From NCBI RefSeq assembly GCF_048751585.1, contig NZ_JAZHOB010000002.1, positions 310,001 through 374,000 on the forward strand: a stretch of DNA of 64,000 nt. The letters run 5' to 3'. Below, one piece after another: positions 15,889-24,391 of this stretch. The stretch comes from G025836975 sp048751585. Lineage in GTDB: Bacteria > Pseudomonadota > Gammaproteobacteria > Burkholderiales > Burkholderiaceae_B. The notes under the pieces were generated by a model. It was not told the origin of the DNA and searched no databases. It was given only the letters and a program-made list of their open reading frames with translations. Every line of letters starts with the position of its first letter. Position 1 is the stretch's first letter. The position numbers and the translations under genes were made by a program.

Positions 15889-17679
15889 ATGCGTACCTGC
15901 TATACCGGCGAGGTCAGTAAAGAACATCTTGACCAGACAGTCACCTTGTTTGGCTGGGTTCATCGTCGCCGCGACCACGGGGGGGTGATTTTCATCGACC
16001 TGCGCGATCGCGCAGGTCTTGCCCAGATTGTGGTCGACCCGGACAACGTCAAGGCATTCTCCACCGCCGAGCACATACGCAATGAATTCTGCGTACGTGT
16101 GACCGGCTTGGTGCGGCTGCGTCCCGCGGGCACCAGCAATCCGGAACTGAAGTCCGGCGAGGTCGAGGTGCTGTGCCGCGAAATCGAAGTGCTGAATGCA
16201 TCGGTCACTCCGCCCTTCCAGCTCGACGATGACAATCTGTCGGAAACCACAAGGCTGACGCACCGCGTGCTCGATTTGCGACGCCCGCAGATGCAGCACA
16301 ACTTGATGCTGCGTTATCGGGTTTCCATCGAAGTGCGCAAGTACCTGGACAATCTGGGTTTCATCGATATCGAAACGCCCATGCTGACCAAAAGCACGCC
16401 CGAAGGCGCGCGCGACTACCTGGTGCCTTCCCGCGTGAACGAAGGTCAGTTCTTCGCCTTGCCGCAATCGCCCCAGTTGTTCAAGCAGATGCTGATGGTG
16501 TCGGGTTTCGACCGCTATTATCAGATAACGAAGTGCTTCCGCGATGAAGACCTGCGCGCCGATCGCCAGCCCGAGTTCACCCAGATCGATTGCGAAACAT
16601 CCTTCCTGAACGAAGAGCAGATACGCGAAATTTTCGAGGGTATGATCCGCCATGTTTTTGCCAATGTGCAAAAAGTGGAGCTGCCCGCGTCCTTCCCGAC
16701 GATGACCTGGGAAGAAGCCATGCGCCGTTATGGTTCCGACAAGCCCGATCTTCGCGTCAAGCTGGAGTTCGTCGACATCGGCGACCTGATGCAGGATGTC
16801 GATTTCAAGGTGTTTTCGGCGCCTGCGAACGATCCGGCCAGCCGCGTGGTGGCCTTGCGCATTCCGGGCGGCGCCAGCATGCCCCGCAGCGAGATCGATG
16901 CCTACACCAAGTTCGTGGGCATCTACGGCGCCAAAGGCCTGGCCTATATCAAGGTCAACGACGCGGCTTCCATTCCGGATGGCCTGCAGTCGCCCATCGT
17001 CAAGAATATCCATGTCGATGCCTTGACCAAGCTGATCGAGCGCTGCGACGCCCAAAGCGGCGACCTGATTTTCTTCGGGGCGGACAAGACCAAGGTCGTA
17101 AACGACGCCATTGGCGCGCTGCGCGTCAAGATCGGCCACAGCGAATTCGGCAAACAGGGCGGCCTGTTCGAGGCCGGCTGGAAGCCTCTGTGGGTCGTGG
17201 ACTTTCCCATGTTCGAATACGACGAGGAAGAAGGCCGCTACTTCGCGGCACACCATCCCTTTACCAGCCCCAAGGACGGCCATGAGGACTTCCTGGCAAC
17301 CGATCCCAGCCAGGCCTTGGCCAAGGCTTACGACATGGTCCTGAACGGTTGGGAAGTGGGCGGCGGCTCGGTCCGTATCCATCGCGCCGAGATCCAGAGC
17401 AAAGTGTTCCGCGCCTTGAACATCGGCGCGGAAGAAGCCCGCAACAAGTTCGGCTTCCTGCTCGATGCCTTGCAATACGGAGCGCCTCCGCACGGCGGGG
17501 TGGCGTTCGGCCTGGATCGCCTGGTGACCATGATGGCGGGCGCCGAGTCCATACGCGACGTCATCGCCTTCCCCAAGACGCAGCGCGCGCAGTGCCTGTT
17601 GACGCAAGCGCCGTCCGCCGTGGACGAGAAGCAACTGCGCGAGCTGCATATCCGCTTGCGCAATACCGAAGTAAAGTAG
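15889..17679 (+). CDS. aspS: Aspartyl-tRNA synthetase (features of the non-discriminating type)
   Basis: Class IIb aminoacyl-tRNA synthetase of 596 residues, the bacterial length. It has an N-terminal OB-fold anticodon domain, class II motif 2 (FRDEDLRADRQPEFTQID near residue 220), a bacterial GAD insertion (about 290-415), and motif 3 (GVAFGLDRLVTMM near 540). In the anticodon domain the sequence reads RRRDHGG, with His at residue 30. In Pseudomonas aeruginosa a His here goes with charging of both tRNA-Asp and tRNA-Asn, whereas discriminating enzymes have Leu. ACGGAG precedes the ATG; a TTG directly before it is also in frame. Downstream gene begins 22 bases after the stop. Confidence 0.97.
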   Translation: MRTCYTGEVSKEHLDQTVTLFGWVHRRRDHGGVIFIDLRDRAGLAQIVVDPDNVKAFSTAEHIRNEFCVRVTGLVRLRPAGTSNPELKSGEVEVLCREIEVLNASVTPPFQLDDDNLSETTRLTHRVLDLRRPQMQHNLMLRYRVSIEVRKYLDNLGFIDIETPMLTKSTPEGARDYLVPSRVNEGQFFALPQSPQLFKQMLMVSGFDRYYQITKCFRDEDLRADRQPEFTQIDCETSFLNEEQIREIFEGMIRHVFANVQKVELPASFPTMTWEEAMRRYGSDKPDLRVKLEFVDIGDLMQDVDFKVFSAPANDPASRVVALRIPGGASMPRSEIDAYTKFVGIYGAKGLAYIKVNDAASIPDGLQSPIVKNIHVDALTKLIERCDAQSGDLIFFGADKTKVVNDAIGALRVKIGHSEFGKQGGLFEAGWKPLWVVDFPMFEYDEEEGRYFAAHHPFTSPKDGHEDFLATDPSQALAKAYDMVLNGWEVGGGSVRIHRAEIQSKVFRALNIGAEEARNKFGFLLDALQYGAPPHGGVAFGLDRLVTMMAGAESIRDVIAFPKTQRAQCLLTQAPSAVDEKQLRELHIRLRNTEVK

Positions 17680-17701
17680 CAGGAGCAACAAAGGAGGGGG
17701 C

Positions 17702-18559
17702 GTGTCGGTCATCCGGGTCGTAAGCTACAACATCCACAAGGGCCGGTCGGCAACGGGCAGTCGTGAATCGTTGTCGGACTTGCGCCTTGGCTTGTACGGA
17801 TTGCGCCCCGACCTGCTTTTCCTGCAAGAGGTCCAGGGCCGCAACGAACAGCGCATCAGCCTGGATGCCCAGCACGAGTCGCTGGGCGCGGCCCTTTGCA
17901 TGCATACCGCTTACGGATGCAATGCGGTGCGGCCGCACACCGACCATGGCAACGCCCTGTTGTCGCGCTTTCCCATACTCCAACACGAGAACCAGGATAT
18001 TTCCGACCATAAGCTGGAGCAGCGCGGGCTGCTGCATGCGCTGGTCGAAGTCCAGGGCGTGCCGGTGCATTGCCTGGTCGTCCATTTAGGCTTGTTCGCG
18101 GGCGGTCGTTCGCGGCAGGTCGGAGCATTGGTCGAGCGCATACGGCGTTTGGTGCCCGAGGGCGAGCCCATGCTGATCGCGGGCGATTTCAACGACTGGA
18201 ACAACCGGCTTGCGCCTTTGTTCGTCCAGCAATTGGGCTTGTACGAAGTGTTCGCTATTGCACCGCAAGACGATATGGAGCCGCGCAAGCTGCGCCATTC
18301 GGTGACGCGCTTGCGCGATAGCCTGCGCAACCTGCCCCGGCCCCTGCCGCTGGCGCAGAAAGTGCATGAATTGGGCGTCAACGGTGCGGCGCGCCTGACG
18401 CCGCCGCCGCGGACCTTTCCCGCGGCATTCCCGTGGCTGCGGCTGGATCGCATCTATCAGCGGGGATTCGCCGTGCGCAAGGCGCGCGTGTTGCATGGAT
18501 TGCCGTGGCGGCAGATATCCGACCATGCGCCCTTGTTCGCCGAGCTGGAGCTGCCGTGA
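17702..18559 (+). CDS. Endonuclease/exonuclease/phosphatase (EEP) family protein, YbhP-like
   Basis: A 285-residue metal-dependent phosphodiesterase-fold protein. The EEP signature residues are visible in order: SYNIHKGRS at the N-terminus, LFLQEVQGRNEQR (metal-binding Glu), NALLSRFPI, IAGDFNDWNN near residue 160 and ISDHAPLFAEL at the C-terminus (catalytic Asp-His). The start is a GTG with AGGAGGGGG three bases ahead. It is 22 bases after aspS and 46 before clsB. E. coli has the same pair, ybhP followed by clsB, so a role linked to phospholipid or nucleotide phosphodiesters is plausible but untested. Confidence 0.88.
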   Translation: MSVIRVVSYNIHKGRSATGSRESLSDLRLGLYGLRPDLLFLQEVQGRNEQRISLDAQHESLGAALCMHTAYGCNAVRPHTDHGNALLSRFPILQHENQDISDHKLEQRGLLHALVEVQGVPVHCLVVHLGLFAGGRSRQVGALVERIRRLVPEGEPMLIAGDFNDWNNRLAPLFVQQLGLYEVFAIAPQDDMEPRKLRHSVTRLRDSLRNLPRPLPLAQKVHELGVNGAARLTPPPRTFPAAFPWLRLDRIYQRGFAVRKARVLHGLPWRQISDHAPLFAELELP

Positions 18560-18605
18560 TCGGCATCGATGGCAACGCGATGCGGCCAGGGGAAGGAAGG
18601 CGGAC

Positions 18606-19835
18606 ATGGCCCAGAAAGAACTGCGCCTGACCTGGCGGGAAGGCAACCGGATCGATCTGCTGCGTAACGGCGGCGAATTCTTTCCCGCGCTGTGCGAGGC
18701 GATCGACGCCGCGCAGCGCCAAGTGCATCTGGAAACCTATATTTTCAGTCTCGACCGGACCGGATTGCGGGTCCTGGAGCATTTGAGCCGGGCCTGCGCC
18801 CGGGGTGTGAAAGTACGAGTCGTCATCGACGGCTTCGGCAGCCAGGAGCATGCCTGGGCCATTGCGCGCAAGCTGGCGGAGATGGGCGCCCAGTACCGCA
18901 TCTACCGGCCCGAACCCGCGGGCCTGCGGGCTGTGCGTTTCAACCTGCGGCGCTTGCGCCGGCTGCACCGCAAGGTGACGGTGGTCGATGGCGCCATTGC
19001 TTTCGTGGGCGGCATCAACGTGCTGGATGATTACGTCGATGTGCCCGACGATGGCCAGGGGCCGAAGCCGCGCTTTGATTTCGCCGTGCGCCTGCAAGGC
19101 CCTATTGTCGCCGACGCCGCCCGGGCGCAGCGCGCCCTGTGGCTGCGCATGGCCTGGCGCCGGCGCGACGACTGGGCCGCGTTCTATCGGCGGCTGACGC
19201 ATCTGGGTGAATGGCGCAAGGCCCGGGAGAAAGAAGCGCCGCCCACGTTCGATCCGGGGCGGCTGGCCGCCTTGCTGCTGCGCGACAATATCCGGTTTCG
19301 TCAGACCATAGAGAACGTGTACCTGGCAACCATGGCAAGAGCCGAGAACGACATCCTGATCGCCAATGCGTATTTTTTTCCCGGCCGGCGCTTGCGCAAG
19401 GCATTGCAAGAGGCGGCGCAGCGCGGCGTGAAGGTGCGTTTGCTGCTGCAGGGACGCTCCGAGTACCCCATGCAGTATCGGGCCTGCCGCTATATGTACT
19501 GCCAGTTGCTGGACGATGGCATAGAAATCCATGAATACATGGCCAGCTATCTGCATGCCAAGGTCGCCGTCGTCGACCGCTGCGCCATGGTGGGTTCGTC
19601 CAACCTGGACCCCTTCAGCCTGCTGCTGGCCCGCGAAGCCAACGTCTTTGTGCAGGATGCGCAATTCGCCGACGAGCTGAAGACGGCTATCGAGGCGGAA
19701 ATGCATGGCGACGCCGAGCGCGTCACCGAAGAGCAATTGCAGCGGCGCAGCTGGCTGGGCCGCTGGGTGGATGCATTTTCCTACTTCATGCTGCGTGCCG
19801 GTGTCGCCCTGACCGGGAAATCGTCGGAATACTGA
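18606..19835 (+). CDS. clsB: Cardiolipin synthase B (phospholipase D superfamily)
   Basis: A 409-residue enzyme with two HKD motifs: HRKVTVVDGAIAFVGGIN near residue 119 and HAKVAVVDRCAMVGSSNLD near 316. These form the paired active site that condenses phosphatidylglycerol, or PG and PE, into cardiolipin. There is no N-terminal membrane hairpin, which separates ClsB from ClsA. The ATG at 18606 (MAQKELRLTWREGNRIDLL) is preceded by GGAAGGCGG; the frame is open upstream into the EEP gene. Last gene of the fmdB-aspS operon. Confidence 0.92.
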   Translation: MAQKELRLTWREGNRIDLLRNGGEFFPALCEAIDAAQRQVHLETYIFSLDRTGLRVLEHLSRACARGVKVRVVIDGFGSQEHAWAIARKLAEMGAQYRIYRPEPAGLRAVRFNLRRLRRLHRKVTVVDGAIAFVGGINVLDDYVDVPDDGQGPKPRFDFAVRLQGPIVADAARAQRALWLRMAWRRRDDWAAFYRRLTHLGEWRKAREKEAPPTFDPGRLAALLLRDNIRFRQTIENVYLATMARAENDILIANAYFFPGRRLRKALQEAAQRGVKVRLLLQGRSEYPMQYRACRYMYCQLLDDGIEIHEYMASYLHAKVAVVDRCAMVGSSNLDPFSLLLAREANVFVQDAQFADELKTAIEAEMHGDAERVTEEQLQRRSWLGRWVDAFSYFMLRAGVALTGKSSEY

Positions 19836-19916
19836 GTTTATCGTTTAACATCGTCCTGGCGGCGCGGTCCAGGCGGACGGCGGCCGCCGCGTTTAAACAG
19901 TAATCAGGAGTATGGT

Positions 19917-21023
19917 ATGAAAACGAAAGCGGCGATAGCCTGGAAGGCGGGCGAACCACTGACTATTGAAGATGTCGAACTTCAGGGTCCCAAGGCTGGC
20001 GAAGTATTGGTCGAGATCAAGGCTACCGGCATCTGCCATACGGATTATTACACCTTGTCCGGCGCCGATCCGGAAGGGATTTTTCCGTCGATACTAGGTC
20101 ATGAAGGGGCCGGCGTGGTGCTGGAAACAGGCCCTGGCGTCAGTTCGCTGAAAGCGGGGGATCACGTCATCCCGCTGTACACCCCTGAATGCCGCCAATG
20201 CAAATCCTGCCTGTCGCGCAAGACGAATCTTTGCACGGCGATACGCGCCACCCAGGGCAAGGGTTTGATGCCGGACGGCACCTCGCGCTTCACCGTGGGC
20301 GGCAAGCCGGTGCACCATTACATGGGCACCTCGACCTTTTCCAATCACATTGTCGTGCCCGAGATCGCCTTGGCCAAGATACGCAGCGACGCGCCCTTCG
20401 ACAAGGTCTGCTACATAGGCTGCGGGGTCACCACCGGCCTGGGTGCGGTGCTTTTCACCGCCAAAGTAGAGGCCGGCGCCAATGTGGTGGTGTTCGGCCT
20501 GGGCGGCATCGGCTTGAATGTCATCCAGGGCGCCAAAATGGTGGGAGCCGACAAGATCATCGGCGTCGACCTGAACCCTGAGCGCGAAGCCATGGCGCGC
20601 AAGTTCGGCATGACCCATTTCATCAATCCGAACGAAGTCGAGAACGTTGTCGACCACATCATTCAGTTGACCGATGGTGGCGCCGACTACTCCTTTGAGT
20701 GCATAGGCAATACCAAGGTCATGCGCCAGGCCCTGGAATGCTGCCATCGCGGCTGGGGCCAGTCCATCATCATCGGCGTGGCCGAGGCGGGCGCCGAAAT
20801 TTCCACGCGGCCCTTCCAGCTGGTAACCGGACGCGAATGGAAGGGGTCCGCTTTCGGCGGCGCGCGCGGCCGCACCGATGTGCCCAAGATCGTGGATTGG
20901 TATATGGACGGCAAGATCAATATCGACGATCTCATTACCCATACCCTGCGCCTGGATCAGATCAACGAAGGTTTCGAATTGATGAAGCGCGGCGAGTCCA
21001 TCCGGTCCGTGGTGGTGTACTGA
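19917..21023 (+). CDS. frmA: S-(hydroxymethyl)glutathione dehydrogenase / class III alcohol dehydrogenase
   Basis: Zinc- and NAD-dependent enzyme that oxidises S-hydroxymethylglutathione, the adduct of formaldehyde and glutathione, to S-formylglutathione. Its 368 residues carry the catalytic-zinc ligands (ICHTDYY, GHEGAG), the structural zinc Cys quartet (CRQCKSCLSRKTNLC) and the coenzyme fold VVVFGLGGIGLNVIQGAK near residue 190. AGGAG seven bases before the ATG sets the start. The hydrolase for the next step follows at once; no FrmR repressor is adjacent. Confidence 0.95.
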   Translation: MKTKAAIAWKAGEPLTIEDVELQGPKAGEVLVEIKATGICHTDYYTLSGADPEGIFPSILGHEGAGVVLETGPGVSSLKAGDHVIPLYTPECRQCKSCLSRKTNLCTAIRATQGKGLMPDGTSRFTVGGKPVHHYMGTSTFSNHIVVPEIALAKIRSDAPFDKVCYIGCGVTTGLGAVLFTAKVEAGANVVVFGLGGIGLNVIQGAKMVGADKIIGVDLNPEREAMARKFGMTHFINPNEVENVVDHIIQLTDGGADYSFECIGNTKVMRQALECCHRGWGQSIIIGVAEAGAEISTRPFQLVTGREWKGSAFGGARGRTDVPKIVDWYMDGKINIDDLITHTLRLDQINEGFELMKRGESIRSVVVY

Positions 21024-21065
21024 TGCAGGGTGCCGAACGCAATCGCCGCAAAAGGAGATGCCGCC

Positions 21066-21926
21066 ATGCCGCAAAATAATCTGGAACTGATCAGCGAGCA
21101 TCGCTGCTTCGATGGGGTGCAACGCTACTATCGCCATCCTTCGCAAGCCGTAGGGCTGCCCATGCGATTCTCTGTCTTCCTGCCGCCCCAGGCGGAGCAG
21201 GGCCGCGTGCCGGTGCTGTTCTTCCTGGCCGGCCTGACCTGCACCGAGGAAACCTTCATGATCAAGGCGGGCGCACAGCGCTACGCCGCGCAGCATGGCT
21301 TGATGCTGGTCACGCCCGATACCAGTCCGCGAGGGGCCGGCATAGCCGGCGAGGACGATAACTGGGACTTCGGCACAGGCGCGGGGTTCTATCTGGATGC
21401 CACGCAAGCGCCCTGGAGCGAACACTACCGCATGGAAAGCTATGTGGTGGACGAGCTCTTCGGCATCGTCACCGGCCAGTTGCCGGGCGATGCGTCGTGC
21501 GTGGGCCTATTCGGCCATTCCATGGGCGGGCATGGCGCCCTGGTGCTGGCTCAGCGCCACCGCGCCAAGTTCCAATCGGTCTCGGCCTTCGCGCCCATTG
21601 CCGCGCCTTCGCGCTGCCCTTGGGGCGAAAAGGCATTTTCGTCCTATCTGGGCAGCGACCGGCAGGCGTGGGCGGGCTACGATGCCTCGTTGCTGATGGA
21701 GCAATCGCAACGCCCTTTTCCCAAAGGCATACTGATCGACCAGGGGCTGGCCGACAATTTCCTGAAGGAACAGCTCTATCCCGAGGCCTTTGAAGCGGCT
21801 TGCGCCCTGGCGCAGCAGCCTCTGGTCATGCGCCGCCATGCCGGCTATGACCATGGCTACTACTTCATTTCCACGTTTATCGAAGACCATGTGGCGTTCC
21901 ATGCGGAACGCCTGGGCACCGATTGA
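21066..21926 (+). CDS. frmB: S-formylglutathione hydrolase
   Basis: Esterase of the alpha/beta fold, 286 residues, releasing formate and regenerating glutathione from S-formylglutathione. The catalytic triad is in GHSMGGHGA (Ser), LIDQGLADNF (Asp) and YDHGYYFIS (His). The start at 21066 has AAAGGAGA eight bases ahead and gives the usual N-terminus; an earlier in-frame ATG at 21030 lacks a site. It lies 42 bases after frmA in one transcript. Together they form the standard glutathione-dependent formaldehyde detoxification route, useful for instance if O-demethylation releases formaldehyde. Confidence 0.94.
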   Translation: MPQNNLELISEHRCFDGVQRYYRHPSQAVGLPMRFSVFLPPQAEQGRVPVLFFLAGLTCTEETFMIKAGAQRYAAQHGLMLVTPDTSPRGAGIAGEDDNWDFGTGAGFYLDATQAPWSEHYRMESYVVDELFGIVTGQLPGDASCVGLFGHSMGGHGALVLAQRHRAKFQSVSAFAPIAAPSRCPWGEKAFSSYLGSDRQAWAGYDASLLMEQSQRPFPKGILIDQGLADNFLKEQLYPEAFEAACALAQQPLVMRRHAGYDHGYYFISTFIEDHVAFHAERLGTD

Positions 21927-21932
21927 ACAGCG

Positions 21933-21958
21933 GGCGCCTGGCTATTTAAGCAGGCGCC
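21933..21958. terminator. Hairpin between convergent genes (weak terminator candidate)
   Basis: A perfect 8-bp stem (GGCGCCTG / CAGGCGCC) with a 10-base loop sits between frmB and the convergent binding-protein gene and includes the latter's stop codon. There is no T tract. Confidence 0.4.
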
Positions 21959-23090
21959 ATTCGCCGTTTTTCACGGTCAGCAGCTCGCGGCCACGGTCGT
22001 CGAAGCCGCTGTGGTCCTCGGGTGTCATGCTATAGACGCCTTGCGTGGCGACCAGTTCGCGGGTGCTCTCCAGGGCGTCGCGAAGGGCGCTGCGAAACTC
22101 CTTGGTTCCGGGCTTGGCGATCTTAGCCGCTTGCGGAATGGCCTTTTCCAGCAACAGGCCGGCGTCGAATACGTTGGCGCCGAAGGTGGCGGGTCGTTCG
22201 CCGTACATCTTGGTGTAGCGGGCAACGTAGTCTTCGGCGATTTTCTTGGATGGATTGCTGTCTGCGATCTCCGGCAGCACCAGCATCAGGCCGGCGGCCA
22301 GTATGGTGCCTTCCACGTCTTTGCCGCCCAGCTTCAGGAAGGCGGGCAGCGCGGCGCCATGGGTCTGGTAGATTTGGCCCTTGTAGCCTTGTTTGGCCAG
22401 AGTGGCCTGCGGCAGGACCGCGGCCGTGCCCGTGCCGGCTATCAGGACGGCATCGGGTTTGGCCGACAGGACCTTCAGCGCCTGCCCCGTAACGGAGCTG
22501 TCCGAGCGCTGGTAGCGCTCGGTCGCCACGATCTTGATGTCGTGGGCTTTGGCCAATTCCGTAAATACCTTCAGCCAGTTTTCGCCGTAGGCATCGTTAA
22601 AGCCGATGAAGCCGGCTGTCTTGACGCCCGCCTTGACCATATGGCCGACCAGGGCCTTGGCGATAATGTCGTCGTTCTGGGTGGTCTTGAATACCCATTT
22701 CTTTTGCGGCGTCATGGGCAGGACGACGGCTGCCGTACCTACGGGCGCCAGCATGGGGGTGCCCGATTCGGCCACGAACTGGATGACGCCCATGGCATTG
22801 GGCGAACCGGTTGGGCCGATGAAGGCGTCGACCTTTTCCTCGCTGATCAGCTTCTTGAAGGCGGTGACGGTCTGGGTCGGGTCGCTGGCATCGTCCAGCG
22901 ATATGTATTGCACGGTCAGATCGCCGATTTTGGCGGGCAATAGCGGAACAGTGTTCTTTTGGGGGATGCCCACCATGGCTGTGGGGCCGGTGGCCGAGGT
23001 GACCACGCCTATTTTTACCTGTGCCGCGGCGGGAAAGACTCCCGCCAGGGCAAGCAGGGCGGCTGAACAGGCGAATTTCTTCAATAGCAT
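21942..23090 (-). CDS. Branched-chain amino-acid-type ABC transporter substrate-binding protein, orphan
   Basis: A 382-residue periplasmic binding protein of the Leu/Ile/Val type (Peripla_BP_6). A Sec signal peptide (MLLKKFACSAALLALAGVFPAAAQ) precedes the mature start VKIGVVTSATGPTAMVG; DAFIGPTGSPNAMGV and GFIGFNDAYGENWLKVF are typical ligand-fold segments. The start at 23090 has GGAGACC eight bases ahead on this strand; the longer open frame adds a stretch before the signal peptide and is not used. No LivHMGF permease or ATPase genes are near, so it must work with a transporter encoded elsewhere. The ligand could be an amino acid, an amide or an aromatic acid. Confidence 0.88.
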   Translation of the reverse strand: MLLKKFACSAALLALAGVFPAAAQVKIGVVTSATGPTAMVGIPQKNTVPLLPAKIGDLTVQYISLDDASDPTQTVTAFKKLISEEKVDAFIGPTGSPNAMGVIQFVAESGTPMLAPVGTAAVVLPMTPQKKWVFKTTQNDDIIAKALVGHMVKAGVKTAGFIGFNDAYGENWLKVFTELAKAHDIKIVATERYQRSDSSVTGQALKVLSAKPDAVLIAGTGTAAVLPQATLAKQGYKGQIYQTHGAALPAFLKLGGKDVEGTILAAGLMLVLPEIADSNPSKKIAEDYVARYTKMYGERPATFGANVFDAGLLLEKAIPQAAKIAKPGTKEFRSALRDALESTRELVATQGVYSMTPEDHSGFDDRGRELLTVKNGEWRLLK

Positions 23091-23245
23091 GGGGATGGTC
23101 TCCGTGACCCCGGGCAGGGGCATGAAAAAGGGGCGAGCTTGCAGTGGTTCCGAAACCAGGATTTTATAGGCTAAGCGGGGCGAATTTCGAACTTTCGGCA
23201 CGAAAAATGCTCATATAACTATACACATAGCTGTTTTTCGCAAGA

Positions 23246-23272
23246 TTAGCACTCACGCTGCTGGAGTGCTAA
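23246..23272. promoter_or_regulatory. CIRCE operator (HrcA binding site) upstream of rpoH
   Basis: TTAGCACTC, nine bases (ACGCTGCTG), then GAGTGCTAA: an exact match to the classic CIRCE inverted repeat in both arms and in spacer length. It lies 37 bases before the chosen rpoH start, inside the leader. HrcA bound here should repress transcription of the heat-shock sigma factor at low temperature. Confidence 0.95.
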
Positions 23273-23309
23273 TATTAGAGATATGCTTTTTAAGAGGATC
23301 GCTCAACCG

Positions 23310-24194
23310 ATGACTCAACATCCGCAATCCCTGGCCCTTAGCAACAATCAACTGGCCATGGCTATTTCCAACCCGGGTGCGTTAGGCACGATCGAAGCCT
23401 ATATAAGCGCCGTAAATCGTTTGCCCATGCTCACGCAAGAGCAGGAAGTGGCTTTGGGCAAGCGCTTGCGCGATGAATCCGATCTGGATGCCGCCCGGCA
23501 GCTTATTACTTCGCATTTGCGGCTGGTCGTGTCCATTGCCCGCCAATACCTGGGCTACGGGCTGGCGCACGCCGATCTTATCCAGGAAGGCAATATCGGG
23601 CTGATGAAGGCTGTGAAGCGTTTCGACCCCGATCGCGGCGTGCGACTGGTGTCATTCGCGGTCCACTGGATCAAGGCCGAAATCCACGAATACATCGTGC
23701 GCAATTGGCGTCTCGTCAAGGTTGCCACGACCAAGGCCCAGCGCAAGCTGTTCTTCAATTTGCGCCGCATGCGCCCCGATGGCCAAACGCTGGATACCGA
23801 GCAGGTCAACGATATCGCGCGTGAACTCAATGTCCGCCCCGAAGACGTCAGCGAAATGGAAGTGCGCCTGTCCGGCCGCGAAATGGCGCTGGAAACCGCT
23901 GGCGATGACGAGGACGGCTACGCGCCTATCGCCTACCTGTCCGACGAAGGGCGGCAAGAGCCCTCGCGCATACTGGAACGGCGCTCTTACGATCACCTTC
24001 AGGGCGCTGGCCTGGCCGACGCCCTGGAGGGCCTCGATCCCCGGTCCCGCCGTATTGTCCAGGCCCGCTGGCTGCAGGACGAGGGCGGCGCTACGCTGCA
24101 CGAACTGGCTGCCGAATTCGGCGTGTCGGCCGAGCGCATCCGCCAGATCGAAACCGCCGCATTCAAGAAATTGCGCCTGGCCTTGGCTGATTAA
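23310..24194 (+). CDS. rpoH: RNA polymerase heat-shock sigma factor (sigma-32)
   Basis: A 294-residue group 3 sigma factor directing RNA polymerase to heat-shock promoters. Region 2 is read in DLIQEGNIGLMKAVKRFDP and WIKAEIHEYIVRNW. The diagnostic RpoH box QRKLFFNLR is near residue 135, and region 4.2 is in TLHELAAEFGVSAERIRQIE. The ATG at 23310 has AAGAGGAT upstream at a long spacing; an in-frame ATG at 23283 would add nine residues. It is monocistronic, with a strong terminator about 170 bases downstream. The CIRCE element before it links the HrcA and sigma-32 circuits. Confidence 0.95.
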   Translation: MTQHPQSLALSNNQLAMAISNPGALGTIEAYISAVNRLPMLTQEQEVALGKRLRDESDLDAARQLITSHLRLVVSIARQYLGYGLAHADLIQEGNIGLMKAVKRFDPDRGVRLVSFAVHWIKAEIHEYIVRNWRLVKVATTKAQRKLFFNLRRMRPDGQTLDTEQVNDIARELNVRPEDVSEMEVRLSGREMALETAGDDEDGYAPIAYLSDEGRQEPSRILERRSYDHLQGAGLADALEGLDPRSRRIVQARWLQDEGGATLHELAAEFGVSAERIRQIETAAFKKLRLALAD

Positions 24195-24315
24195 GCAGTT
24201 ATCGGGAAATTTTTTATTACACCTTTCCCGGCCAATGCCAGAACTTAATCGCACGGCTTCTGACTAATCTGTATGAACGGCGTATTGCCTACGATGCGCG
24301 AGCCGCCGATCATCG

Positions 24316-24391
24316 TCCGCTTCGGCTTCTCCTCTTCCCCTCCCTTTTGAAGCGGATGTTTATGGGACACCTTCCAGGTGTCCCATTTTTT
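24316..24391 (+). ncRNA. Candidate small RNA / structured 3' UTR with C-rich loop after rpoH
   Basis: The 304 bases between rpoH and the antiporter gene hold no gene but do hold structure. TCCGCTTC (24316-24323) pairs with GAAGCGGA (24349-24356) and presents a 25-base pyrimidine loop containing CTCCTCTTCCCCTCCC. Seven bases later comes a perfect terminator hairpin with a T tract. A stem with an anti-Shine-Dalgarno-like loop plus an intrinsic terminator is the shape of several Hfq-bound regulatory RNAs. It may be processed from the rpoH transcript or have its own promoter; neither can be seen. A weaker stem (CGGGAAA/TTTCCCG, 24203-24230) follows the rpoH stop. Confidence 0.4.
24363..24391 (+). 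terminator. Rho-independent terminator of rpoH / candidate sRNA
   Basis: A 10-bp perfect stem (TGGGACACCT / AGGTGTCCCA) with a 3-base loop is followed by six T. Confidence 0.92.

Noticed and set aside
15868..17712. A 614-codon open frame on the minus strand across aspS
   Set aside because: It mirrors aspS exactly, its translation is rich in His, Gln, Arg and Ala with no family motif, and aspS is certain. It is a GC-rich antisense shadow.
23180..23245. A sigma-70 or sigma-32 promoter just upstream of the CIRCE element
   Set aside because: TATAACT is a possible -10 box but the expected -35 region does not match well; the promoter position is left open.
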